DNA of 5,731 nucleotides from Candidatus Neomicrothrix sp. UBA7884 (GTDB lineage Bacteria; Actinomycetota; Acidimicrobiia; Acidimicrobiales; MedAcidi-G1). The stretch covers positions 1-5,731 of the forward strand of contig DLRQ01000040.1 of NCBI GenBank assembly GCA_002501135.1. Direction: 5' to 3'. The first letter of the stretch is position 1, and every line of letters begins with the position of its first letter. The notes below the pieces were generated by a model. The model was not told where the DNA came from. It saw only the letters and a program-made list of their open reading frames with translations, and did not search any database. The translations under genes and the position numbers were made by a program. Below are positions 1 through 5,731 of the stretch, piece after piece.

Positions 1-632
1 CCGATGCGGCCGTCGCCGGTGCAGGCAGGCCGACGGCCGATGTCCTGCGTGCCGGCCTCAGGGTGGTGGGCGTTGCACCGGGAGTTTCCCTTGTGAGCAG
101 CAGCATGCTCATGGTCCTCCCCAGTGGGTATGTAGTCGTGTTCGCCGACTGCGGGGTCGTCCCGGACCCGGACGCTGCGCAGCTGGCGTCGATAGCGGTA
201 TCGAGTGCCGGGACCTTCGAGCAGTTGACCGGCGAGCAGGCCCGGGTGGCGATGCTCTCCTACTCGACCATGGGTAGCGCCGCGGGAGCACGCGTCGACA
301 AGGTGCGGGAGGCGACCAGGCTGGCTGCAGATCTGGCTCCGGGCCTGGTCGTTGACGGTGAACTGCAGTTCGACACAGCCTGGGTCCCTGAGGTTGCCGC
401 AGCAAAGGCTCCTGCCTCAGATGTAGCCGGCCGGGCCAACGTGTTCGTGTTCCCGGATCTTGATTCTGGGAACATCGCCTACAAGATCGCGGAGCGGATG
501 GGCGGTGCCAGGGCGATCGGCCCCCTTCTCCAGGGCCTCGACGGGGTGCTCCACGATCTGTCGCGAGGTTGCACGGCCGACGAGATCGTCGACGTTGCGG
601 TGGTTGCAGGAATACAGGCGCTGGGCAACTAG
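1..632 (+). CDS. pta: Phosphate acetyltransferase, C-terminal part (5' end outside window)
   Basis: This is the C-terminal part of phosphate acetyltransferase, the cytoplasmic enzyme that interconverts acetyl-CoA plus phosphate and acetyl phosphate plus CoA, usually paired with acetate kinase. The reading frame is open from position 3, upstream of the GTG at 63, so the gene is cut by the window edge; 209 residues are visible up to TAG at 630-632. Family hallmarks appear in order: TADVLRAGL and APGVSLVSS near the start, FADCGVVPDP, LSYSTMGSA, DGELQFD, KAP-x-SDVAGRANVFVFPD, LDSGNIAYK, AIGPLLQGL and DLSRG. The catalytic Ser-Arg pair of DLSRG is at 561-566. The usual NDLSRG reads HDLSRG here, and the position I align with catalytic Asp316 of the Methanosarcina thermophila enzyme is Glu (582-584). 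No frameshift is visible. Whether this is the short form or the long form with an N-terminal regulatory domain cannot be told. A possible terminator follows at once, so it is probably transcribed separately from the next operon. The family assignment is very secure. Confidence 0.95.
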   Translation, partial: DAAVAGAGRPTADVLRAGLRVVGVAPGVSLVSSSMLMVLPSGYVVVFADCGVVPDPDAAQLASIAVSSAGTFEQLTGEQARVAMLSYSTMGSAAGARVDKVREATRLAADLAPGLVVDGELQFDTAWVPEVAAAKAPASDVAGRANVFVFPDLDSGNIAYKIAERMGGARAIGPLLQGLDGVLHDLSRGCTADEIVDVAVVAGIQALGN

Positions 633-633
633 C

Positions 634-658
634 CCTCTTCCTGCAGCGGTAGAGGTTT
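634..658 (+). terminator. Possible weak intrinsic terminator after pta
   Basis: Two bases after the pta stop codon lies a short hairpin. The 5' arm CCTCT-T-CC (634-641) pairs with the 3' arm GG-T-AGAGG (648-655) around a six-base loop, with one T-T mismatch, giving seven pairs. Only three T residues (656-658) follow, so it is a poor match to a strong rho-independent terminator. Its position directly after the stop and before a new promoter supports the call. It could also be a chance hairpin. Confidence 0.35.
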
Positions 659-675
659 CAGCGCGTATTCACGAA

Positions 676-695
676 AAGTTATCTGACCATAACTT
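676..695 (+). promoter_or_regulatory. Probable TetR-family operator (inverted repeat)
   Basis: A perfect inverted repeat AAGTTAT-N6-ATAACTT, with 7-bp arms and a 6-bp spacer, lies 33 bp upstream of the TetR-family gene. It is the most AT-rich and symmetric stretch of the intergenic region. Size and symmetry fit a site bound by a TetR-family dimer, and its last two bases overlap the candidate -35 hexamer at 694-699, so binding would block RNA polymerase. Autoregulation by the adjacent repressor is common in this family. Binding by this particular protein is inferred, not shown. Confidence 0.7.
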
Positions 696-722
696 GGTCG
701 TGAGTAGGCCTAACGCTAGTGT
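694..722 (+). promoter_or_regulatory. Probable sigma-70-type promoter for the repressor-molybdoenzyme operon
   Basis: A candidate -35 TTGGTC (694-699) and -10 TAGTGT (717-722) are separated by exactly 17 bases. The -10 fits the TANNNT form common in actinobacteria. Six bases separate the -10 from the GTG at 729, so the expected transcription start falls on or next to the start codon, giving a leaderless mRNA. No Shine-Dalgarno-like sequence precedes that GTG, which agrees. The inverted repeat at 676-695 overlaps the -35. I see no other convincing promoter before any of the three downstream genes. Confidence 0.55.
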
Positions 723-728
723 GAACCG

Positions 729-1304
729 GTGCGACGCCAGACCCTCGATACGACACAGGTTGTCGACTGTGCGGCAAGACTTGTCGACACCGAAGGGTTC
801 GAGGCCCTCACCCTGACAAGGGTCGCCGTCGAGCTGGGTGTGCGCCAACCTGCCCTCTACCGTCACGTCGACGGCTACGACGCGCTTGTCAGGGCCCTCG
901 GCCTGAGAGGTCGCGAGATCATCGCCGGCCGCCTCGCCGACGCAGCAGTCGGCCTTGCCGGCGACGACGCGGTTCGTGCAATAGGCGCTGCCTGGCGGGG
1001 CGTCGTAAGGGACCACCCCGGCCAGTACGCCGCCACCGACCGTTACCCGTGCGCAGGCGACCCGGAACTGGAGGCCGCAGTGGAACGCGTCATACACGTG
1101 CTTGCACAGGCGCTAGCCGCCTACAACCTCGGCGATGACGAGAAGGTGCACGTGGCTCGCTCCCTCCGCAGCGCCTTCCACGGCTTCTCCCACCTCGAAT
1201 CCGGCGACGGTCACCCGCATCCCCTCGACCTTGATGACACCTTCGACCACCTACTCGACCTGCTCTGTGCCGGCATCCACGCCCTGCGCAGCGTCACGGT
1301 CTGA
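729..1304 (+). CDS. TetR/AcrR-family transcriptional regulator with WHG-type C-terminal domain
   Basis: A 191-residue dimeric DNA-binding regulator of the TetR family, most likely a repressor. The N-terminal helix-turn-helix spans about residues 8-53: helix 1 TTQVVDCAARLV, then GFEALTLTRVAVELGV and the recognition segment RQPALYRHV followed by DGYDALV. The C-terminal ligand-binding half contains SAFHGFSHLESGDG with His151-Gly152, then DLDDTFDHLLDLLCAGI, which fits the WHG (TetR_C_33) ligand-binding domain. The length is usual for the family. GTG at 729 is the first possible start, because an in-frame TAG lies at 717, and it leaves the normal short N-terminal arm. It is the first gene of the operon, with its stop 23 bp before the ferredoxin-NrfD gene. 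It probably controls its own operon through the inverted repeat at 676-695, released by an unknown ligand that may be the enzyme's substrate or a related stress compound. The family is certain; ligand and targets are inferred. Confidence 0.92.
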   Translation: MRRQTLDTTQVVDCAARLVDTEGFEALTLTRVAVELGVRQPALYRHVDGYDALVRALGLRGREIIAGRLADAAVGLAGDDAVRAIGAAWRGVVRDHPGQYAATDRYPCAGDPELEAAVERVIHVLAQALAAYNLGDDEKVHVARSLRSAFHGFSHLESGDGHPHPLDLDDTFDHLLDLLCAGIHALRSVTV

Positions 1305-1317
1305 GAGGCGAAGGTCA

Positions 1318-1324
1318 GGCAGGA
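1318..1324 (+). promoter_or_regulatory. Ribosome binding site supporting the GTG start at 1328
   Basis: GGCAGGA lies three bases before the GTG at 1328, in the 23-bp gap after the repressor's stop codon. The match and spacing are only moderate. The start is supported more by the protein, since M-T-R-x-G-F-V directly before the first cysteine cluster is where I would expect this family to begin. The frame stays open upstream into the TetR gene but offers no better start near the cluster. Confidence 0.45.
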
Positions 1325-1327
1325 CCG

Positions 1328-2866
1328 GTGACCCGACTCGGATTCGTGCTGGACTCAGGCACCTGCATCGGCTGCCACGCCTGCACCGTGGCGTGCAAGA
1401 GCGAACACGACGTACCCCTCGGGGTGAACCGCACCTGGGTCAAGTACGTGGAGACCGGCTCCTTCCCCGACACCGACAGGTCGTTCTCGGTGATGCGCTG
1501 CAACCACTGCCAGGACGCACCCTGCATGGACATCTGTCCCACCTCGGCCCTCTACCGGGCCGACAACGGCGTGGTCGACTTCAACGACGCCAACTGCATC
1601 GGATGCAAGGGCTGCATGAACGCATGCCCCTACGACGCCATCTACATCAACCCGGCCACCTCCACGGCCCACAAGTGCAACTTCTGCAACCACCGGGTGA
1701 CCGAGGGTCTCGAACCGGCGTGCGTGATCGTGTGCCCCACACAGGCCATCAGGGTCGGTGACCTCGATGATCCTGAATCCGAGATTTCGCAACTGCACTC
1801 GACCGGCACCGGATCGGTCCGGTCCCCAGACCAGAACACGAACCCGGCGGTCATCTACAAAAGCGCCGACTCGACCTCCCTTGATCCGCTGGCATCATCC
1901 ATCCGGTCTGACGGCATGATCTGGTCCGACACGCTCGACTCCCATCCATCGCCCACACCGGTGTCGCTGACCGCGGCACCCAACCGTGACGACGGCCAGG
2001 ACATGGGCCGAACCGTCTACACCGCCCGGCATCCTGTGGCCTGGGGCTCGATGGTGTCGGGTTACCTGGTCACCAAGGCCGTTGCAGCGGGCGTGATGCT
2101 CATGGCAGCCCTGCTGGTTCTCCTGGGCCAAGGCGACAACCAGGCAGCGGTCGGCGTGGTCCCGCCAATGGTCGCAGGTGCATTCCTCGCAGCCACAGGC
2201 GTCCTTCTGGTCGGTGATCTCAAACAACCGGGCCGGTTCCACTACCTGATCACCAGGGGTAACTTGTCGTCGTGGCTGGTCAAGGGCGCATACGTCCTTG
2301 CCGGCTTTGCAGCCACCCTTGCGGCCTGGTGGGTGGCGGGCCTCGCCGGTGCCGGTGGGGTGCTACCCGTCCTCGTCGTACCGACGGTCGTCCTGGCCCT
2401 CGGAACTGCCGGGTATACGGCGTTTTTGTTCGGACAGTGTGAGGGCCGCGACCTCTGGCAGGAACCCCTGCTTCTCCCGGTACTTCTTACCCAGGCGGTC
2501 GTGGCCGGAGGCGCTGCGTACTCGGTGCTCGACCTGTTCATGACGGTTCCAGAGCTGGCGGCCGTTCGGTGGGTCTTCCTCGCAGCGCTAGTCCTCAACG
2601 GCATCCTGGTAGCGACTGAGATGAGTGGTGGCCATTCGAGACACGTGACCATGGCGCTGGCCGAACTGACCCACGGAGACCAGGGCCAGAAGTTCCGAAT
2701 CTGGCTGGTCGCGGGCCTGGCACTCCCGGGCCTGCTTCTGGCATCAGCCCTGCTGACCGACTCCTCCACCCTCGTCGCCGCCCTGGCAGGACTTTCAGCG
2801 CTGGCGGGCATGTTCGCCTACGAGGACGCGTACGTGCGCGCCGGGCAGTCGGTGCCACTGTCATGA
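1328..2866 (+). CDS. Fused ferredoxin-like (PsrB/DmsB/SoeB-type) and NrfD/PsrC-type membrane anchor subunit
   Basis: A 512-residue electron-transfer and membrane-anchor subunit of a molybdoenzyme complex. Residues 1-156 are a four-cluster ferredoxin with all 16 cysteines: 13/16/19/23, 58/61/66/70, 90/93/96/100 and 117/120/132/136. A hydrophilic linker (about 157-236) leads to an NrfD-type domain with eight predicted membrane helices at roughly 243-267, 274-296, 316-339, 345-369, 380-404, 413-431, 458-476 and 481-498. Family-typical loops are GDLKQPGRFHYLITRGN-x-SSW and the end YEDAYVRAGQSVPLS. There is no signal peptide. Loops 2-3 and 6-7 and the C-terminus carry most positive charges and the opposite loops almost none, placing the ferredoxin in the cytoplasm. 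The ferredoxin would relay electrons between the large subunit encoded 19 bp downstream and menaquinone or ubiquinone at the NrfD domain. PsrB and PsrC relatives are usually separate proteins, although I recall fused relatives. Architecture is secure; direction of electron flow is unknown. Confidence 0.93.
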   Translation: MTRLGFVLDSGTCIGCHACTVACKSEHDVPLGVNRTWVKYVETGSFPDTDRSFSVMRCNHCQDAPCMDICPTSALYRADNGVVDFNDANCIGCKGCMNACPYDAIYINPATSTAHKCNFCNHRVTEGLEPACVIVCPTQAIRVGDLDDPESEISQLHSTGTGSVRSPDQNTNPAVIYKSADSTSLDPLASSIRSDGMIWSDTLDSHPSPTPVSLTAAPNRDDGQDMGRTVYTARHPVAWGSMVSGYLVTKAVAAGVMLMAALLVLLGQGDNQAAVGVVPPMVAGAFLAATGVLLVGDLKQPGRFHYLITRGNLSSWLVKGAYVLAGFAATLAAWWVAGLAGAGGVLPVLVVPTVVLALGTAGYTAFLFGQCEGRDLWQEPLLLPVLLTQAVVAGGAAYSVLDLFMTVPELAAVRWVFLAALVLNGILVATEMSGGHSRHVTMALAELTHGDQGQKFRIWLVAGLALPGLLLASALLTDSSTLVAALAGLSALAGMFAYEDAYVRAGQSVPLS

Positions 2867-2874
2867 ACCAGCCT

Positions 2875-2880
2875 GGAGGG
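2875..2880 (+). promoter_or_regulatory. Strong ribosome binding site for the molybdoenzyme large subunit
   Basis: GGAGGG lies five bases before the GTG at 2886, the best Shine-Dalgarno match in the window. It fixes that start and lies in the 19-bp gap after the previous stop codon. The close spacing argues for co-transcription with the fusion-subunit gene. Confidence 0.8.
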
Positions 2881-2885
2881 CAAAC

Positions 2886-5690
2886 GTGCTGACCGCCTAC
2901 CCACCCGAAGGCGAGTGGCACGACCACGAGGCCCTCGATGCCCAGGCATGGCCCGAAAAGGTCAGGCGCAGGTTCCGCCTGGTTCCGACCACCTGCTTCA
3001 ACTGCGAGGCAACCTGCGGCCTGCTGGCATACGTCGACAAGGACACAGGGAAGGTCGCCAAGTTCGAGGGCAACCCCGTGCACCCTGCCAGCCGGGGGCG
3101 CAACTGCGCCAAGGGCCCGGCCACAATCAACCAGGTCGACGATCCCGAACGAATCCTCTACCCGATGAAACGGGTCGGCGACCGTGGCGACGGCCTCTGG
3201 GAACGCATCTCCTGGGATCAGGCACTCGACGAGATCGGCACCCGGATAGGCGATGCCTTCCGTCAGGACCGCCACGACGAGGTCATGTACCACGTGGGTC
3301 GAATGGGTGACGACTCCTACATGGAACGGGTTCTGCATTCGTGGGGTATCGACGGCCACAACAGCCACACCAACATCTGTTCCAGCGGAGCCCGGGTCGG
3401 CTACGCCACATGGATGGGATTCGACAGGCCGTCAGCTGACTTCGCGAACGCCAAGGTCATCTTCCTCATCTCATCCCACCTCGAGGCCGGCCACTACTTC
3501 AATCCGCACGCCCAGCGGATCATGGAGGGTCGCGAGGCCGGGGCCAAGGTCATCTGCATCGACCCACGCCTTTCAAACACGGCATCACAGGCCGACCACT
3601 GGCTGTCGGCATGGCCCGGCACCGAGGCCTTCCTGCTACTGACCATCGCCCGACTGCTCATCGAGGCCGGCACCTGGGACAGTGAGTTCTTCCGGCGTTG
3701 GGTCAACTGGGAGACCTTCCTCACTGCCACCCGCCCCGACCTGGAACCCGTGTTTGACAATGTCGAGGCTGCGCTGCTCGACCAGTACGCCGAATACACG
3801 CCCGAGGAGGCGGCCCGGGTGTGTGGCATCGATGAGGACGTCATCCGCGAAGTGGCCGGCATCGTCGGCGAGGGCCTCGGGGGGCTCGCATCCCACACAT
3901 GGCGGGCGGCATCGGCCGGAAACCTGGGTGGTTGGCAGGTGTCGAGGTGCCTCCAGTTCCTGAACGTGCTCACCGGCAGCGTCGGCACGGTTGGTGGAAC
4001 CAACGCCAACGGCTGGAACAAGTTCATACCGGTCACCCCGATCCACCCCGAACCCCAGGGTCGGTGGAACGAGATGACGTGGCCCGACGAGTTCCCACTG
4101 GCCCACCACGAGATGTCCATCCTGTTGCCCCACTTTCTGAAATCAGGGCGCGGATACATCGACACCTACTTCACGAGGGTGTACAACCCGCTGTGGACCA
4201 ATCCCGACGGGTTCACCTGGCTAGAGGTCCTCCAGGACCCCGAGAAGGTCGGCTGCCACGTAGCCCTCACCCCGACCTGGAACGAATCGGCGTGGTTTGC
4301 CGACTACGTGTTCCCAATGGGTGTCTCCTCTGAGCGCCACGACGTATCCAGCTTCGAGACCCATTCGGGCCGGTGGGTCGGGTTCCGGCAGCCCGTGCTG
4401 CGCCGCCACGCCGAGATGGAGGGTCAGAGCGTTGACCGAACCCACGAAACCAATCCCGGAGAGGTGTGGGAGGAACAGGAGTTCTGGATCGACCTCTCGT
4501 GGCGCATCGACCCCGACGGCTCGTTGGGAATCCGCAACCAGTTCGAGAGCCGCGATGAGCCCGGACAACCCCTTCCACTCGACGAGTACTACACAATGCT
4601 GTTTGAGAACTCCGTCCCCGGCCTGCCCGAGGCAGCCGCCGAGGAGGGCATCAGTGCCCTCGAGTACATGCGGCGCAAGGGTGCGTTCGCCATACCGGGC
4701 GACCAGTACGAGGTCCACGAAAGGGCCGTCGACGAGGCAGACCTGACAGGAGCCATCCTCGACGCGGCGGGCGTCTACCGACGACCCGGAACAGCCGGCT
4801 CACACGACTCGCTTGAAGACATCAAGGGTCACATGCCGTTTATCGGCGACGGATCATCTGCGGTTGAGATCGACGGCGAGGCCAGGTTCGGTTTCCCGAC
4901 ACCGTCCAAGAAACTGGAGTTCTACTCCGAGACCATGAAGGACTGGGGCTGGCCCGAGTACACCATGCCGACCTTCATCCGGAGCCAGGTGCACTGGGAG
5001 GACCTGGACTTCGCTGCCGGAGAGCGGATCCTCGTGCCCACCTTCCGCATCCCCACGCTCATCCACACCCGGTCCGCCAACAGCAAGTGGCTGAACGAGA
5101 TAAGCCACCGTCACCCGCTCTGGCTCCACCCGGAAGATGCCGAGAAACTGGGTATCGAGGACAACGGTCTGGTCCGCATCACCACCCGGATCGGACACTT
5201 CGTCATCGGTGCATGGCGGACCGAGGGAATCAGGCCCGGGGTGGTGGCGGCCAGCCACCACATGGGCAGGTGGCGCCTCGATGAGGACAAGGCCCGCTCA
5301 TGGGGTGCCGGTAAGGCATCGATCGACCGCGACGATGACGGCCGGTGGCGGCTCCGACGCGAACACGGCCACGAGTCGTACGAGAGCGAGGACGCTGACA
5401 CCGGCCGTATCTGGTGGTCAGACACCGGTGTCCACCAGAACCTGACCTTCCCCGTCCAGCCCGACCCGGTAAGCGGCATGCACTGCTGGCTGCAGCGGGT
5501 GACCGTGGGGCCCGCACAGGATGGCGACGCCTACGGCGATGTGGTGGTCGACACCGATGCGTCCCACGCCGTGTTCGAGGAGTGGATGGCAAATACCCGG
5601 CCAGGCCCGGGACCCGACGGCCTGCGCAGGCCGCTCTGGTTCGCACGCCCGGTCAAGCCAACGGCGACCGCGTACCGCCACGAGGGCTAG
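2886..5690 (+). CDS. Molybdopterin (Mo-bisMGD) oxidoreductase large subunit, DMSO reductase superfamily, probably cytoplasmic
   Basis: A 934-residue catalytic subunit of a DMSO-reductase-superfamily complex. The N-terminal [4Fe-4S] site is Cys37-x2-Cys40-x3-Cys44-x29-Cys74, followed by Lys76 at the usual electron-relay place. The molybdopterin domain runs from about residue 90; GAKVICIDPRLSNTA (219-233) is a typical cofactor-binding stretch, and FTRVYNPLWTNPDGF and DYVFPMG follow. Cys165 in HTNICSSG is the likely molybdenum ligand, as in PsrA-type enzymes; this is inferred from position, and Ser166 is the alternative. The molybdopterin-dinucleotide-binding domain spans about 713-796 (RILVPTFRIPTLIHTRS to SHHMGRW). 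A further tail of about 138 residues contains GVHQNLTFPVQPDPVSGMHC. The N-terminus has no twin-arginine motif with a hydrophobic segment, so the enzyme should stay in the cytoplasm. It is the last clear gene of the operon after the ferredoxin-NrfD fusion. Inward-facing sulfite dehydrogenase (SoeA) is one possible function, but sulfur-compound reduction or another oxyanion reaction fits equally; I give no gene symbol. Confidence 0.9.
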   Translation: MLTAYPPEGEWHDHEALDAQAWPEKVRRRFRLVPTTCFNCEATCGLLAYVDKDTGKVAKFEGNPVHPASRGRNCAKGPATINQVDDPERILYPMKRVGDRGDGLWERISWDQALDEIGTRIGDAFRQDRHDEVMYHVGRMGDDSYMERVLHSWGIDGHNSHTNICSSGARVGYATWMGFDRPSADFANAKVIFLISSHLEAGHYFNPHAQRIMEGREAGAKVICIDPRLSNTASQADHWLSAWPGTEAFLLLTIARLLIEAGTWDSEFFRRWVNWETFLTATRPDLEPVFDNVEAALLDQYAEYTPEEAARVCGIDEDVIREVAGIVGEGLGGLASHTWRAASAGNLGGWQVSRCLQFLNVLTGSVGTVGGTNANGWNKFIPVTPIHPEPQGRWNEMTWPDEFPLAHHEMSILLPHFLKSGRGYIDTYFTRVYNPLWTNPDGFTWLEVLQDPEKVGCHVALTPTWNESAWFADYVFPMGVSSERHDVSSFETHSGRWVGFRQPVLRRHAEMEGQSVDRTHETNPGEVWEEQEFWIDLSWRIDPDGSLGIRNQFESRDEPGQPLPLDEYYTMLFENSVPGLPEAAAEEGISALEYMRRKGAFAIPGDQYEVHERAVDEADLTGAILDAAGVYRRPGTAGSHDSLEDIKGHMPFIGDGSSAVEIDGEARFGFPTPSKKLEFYSETMKDWGWPEYTMPTFIRSQVHWEDLDFAAGERILVPTFRIPTLIHTRSANSKWLNEISHRHPLWLHPEDAEKLGIEDNGLVRITTRIGHFVIGAWRTEGIRPGVVAASHHMGRWRLDEDKARSWGAGKASIDRDDDGRWRLRREHGHESYESEDADTGRIWWSDTGVHQNLTFPVQPDPVSGMHCWLQRVTVGPAQDGDAYGDVVVDTDASHAVFEEWMANTRPGPGPDGLRRPLWFARPVKPTATAYRHEG

Positions 5691-5731
5691 GACCCGGCCA
5701 CCAGTCTGCAGATGGCGGAAGGTGTGGGATT

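Noticed and set aside
705..712. Palindrome TAGGCCTA between the -35 and -10
   Set aside because: It is only 8 bp and cannot be extended. Its place in the promoter spacer is suggestive, but the longer repeat at 676-695 is the better operator.
669..1097. Antisense open frame of 142 codons across the promoter and the 5' half of the TetR gene
   Set aside because: It is a reverse-strand shadow of a GC-rich gene. Its protein resembles no family, it would overlap the operator, and the + strand frame has a clear TetR fold.
1998..2005. Possible internal start (Met226) that could make a separate NrfD subunit
   Set aside because: AGGA lies only one base before the ATG, too close for normal initiation, and the frame is continuous with the ferredoxin domain. 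It could be a relic of an ancestral gene boundary, but nothing proves it.
2863..2892. ATG overlapping the fusion-gene stop (ATGA), opening a nine-codon frame
   Set aside because: It has no ribosome binding site of its own and runs over the strong one for the large subunit. Nothing suggests it is translated.
2886..2993. Arg-rich segment VRRRFRL near the start of the large subunit as a Tat signal
   Set aside because: No hydrophobic helix or cleavage site follows; the first iron-sulfur cysteine comes only a few residues later, so this is not an export signal.
2595..3368. Antisense open frame of 257 codons across the junction of the two enzyme genes
   Set aside because: Both strands stay open by codon bias, the protein is low-complexity and unrecognisable, and the + strand frames carry complete cysteine motifs and membrane helices.
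5691..5731. Possible start of another gene at ATG 5712, and an 8-bp palindrome TCTGCAGA at 5705-5712
   Set aside because: Only six codons are visible, no ribosome binding site precedes the ATG, and an 8-bp palindrome is expected by chance. I see no terminator or other support in these 41 bases.

Overview
The window is GC-rich and gene-dense, with GTG start codons and a strong preference for C or G at third codon positions. One gene appears to have a leaderless promoter. Together with protein resemblances recalled from memory, this suggests a high-GC actinobacterium, possibly a marine Acidimicrobiia-like lineage. The genus and even the class are inference only, because no rRNA or other phylogenetic marker is present.

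Layout, all on the + strand: (1) positions 1-632 hold the 3' two-thirds or so of a phosphate acetyltransferase gene (pta), cut by the window edge and followed at once by a weak hairpin that may terminate it. (2) Positions 633-728 are a short intergenic region with a perfect 7-bp inverted repeat (AAGTTAT-N6-ATAACTT, 676-695) that overlaps the -35 of a plausible promoter. Its -10 (TAGTGT, 717-722) lies six bases before the next start codon. (3) A three-gene operon follows: a TetR-family repressor with a WHG-type C-terminal domain (729-1304); 23 bp later a fusion of a four-cluster ferredoxin subunit to an eight-helix NrfD/PsrC-type quinone-reactive membrane anchor (1328-2866); and 19 bp later a 934-residue molybdopterin (Mo-bisMGD) oxidoreductase catalytic subunit (2886-5690). 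The last 41 bases hold nothing I can assign.

Taken together, the operon encodes a membrane-bound, quinone-linked molybdoenzyme of the DMSO reductase superfamily under a local repressor that probably also controls its own gene. Electrons would pass between the quinone pool at the NrfD part, the four [4Fe-4S] clusters of the ferredoxin part, the N-terminal [4Fe-4S] cluster of the large subunit, and the molybdenum site. Neither catalytic nor ferredoxin polypeptide has a Tat or Sec signal, and the charge pattern of the membrane loops places the ferredoxin in the cytoplasm. The active site therefore most likely faces the cytoplasm, as in sulfite-oxidising SoeABC and unlike exported PsrABC or DmsABC. 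The substrate cannot be read from the sequence. This inward-facing two-polypeptide complex with its dedicated TetR switch is the most interesting candidate system here.
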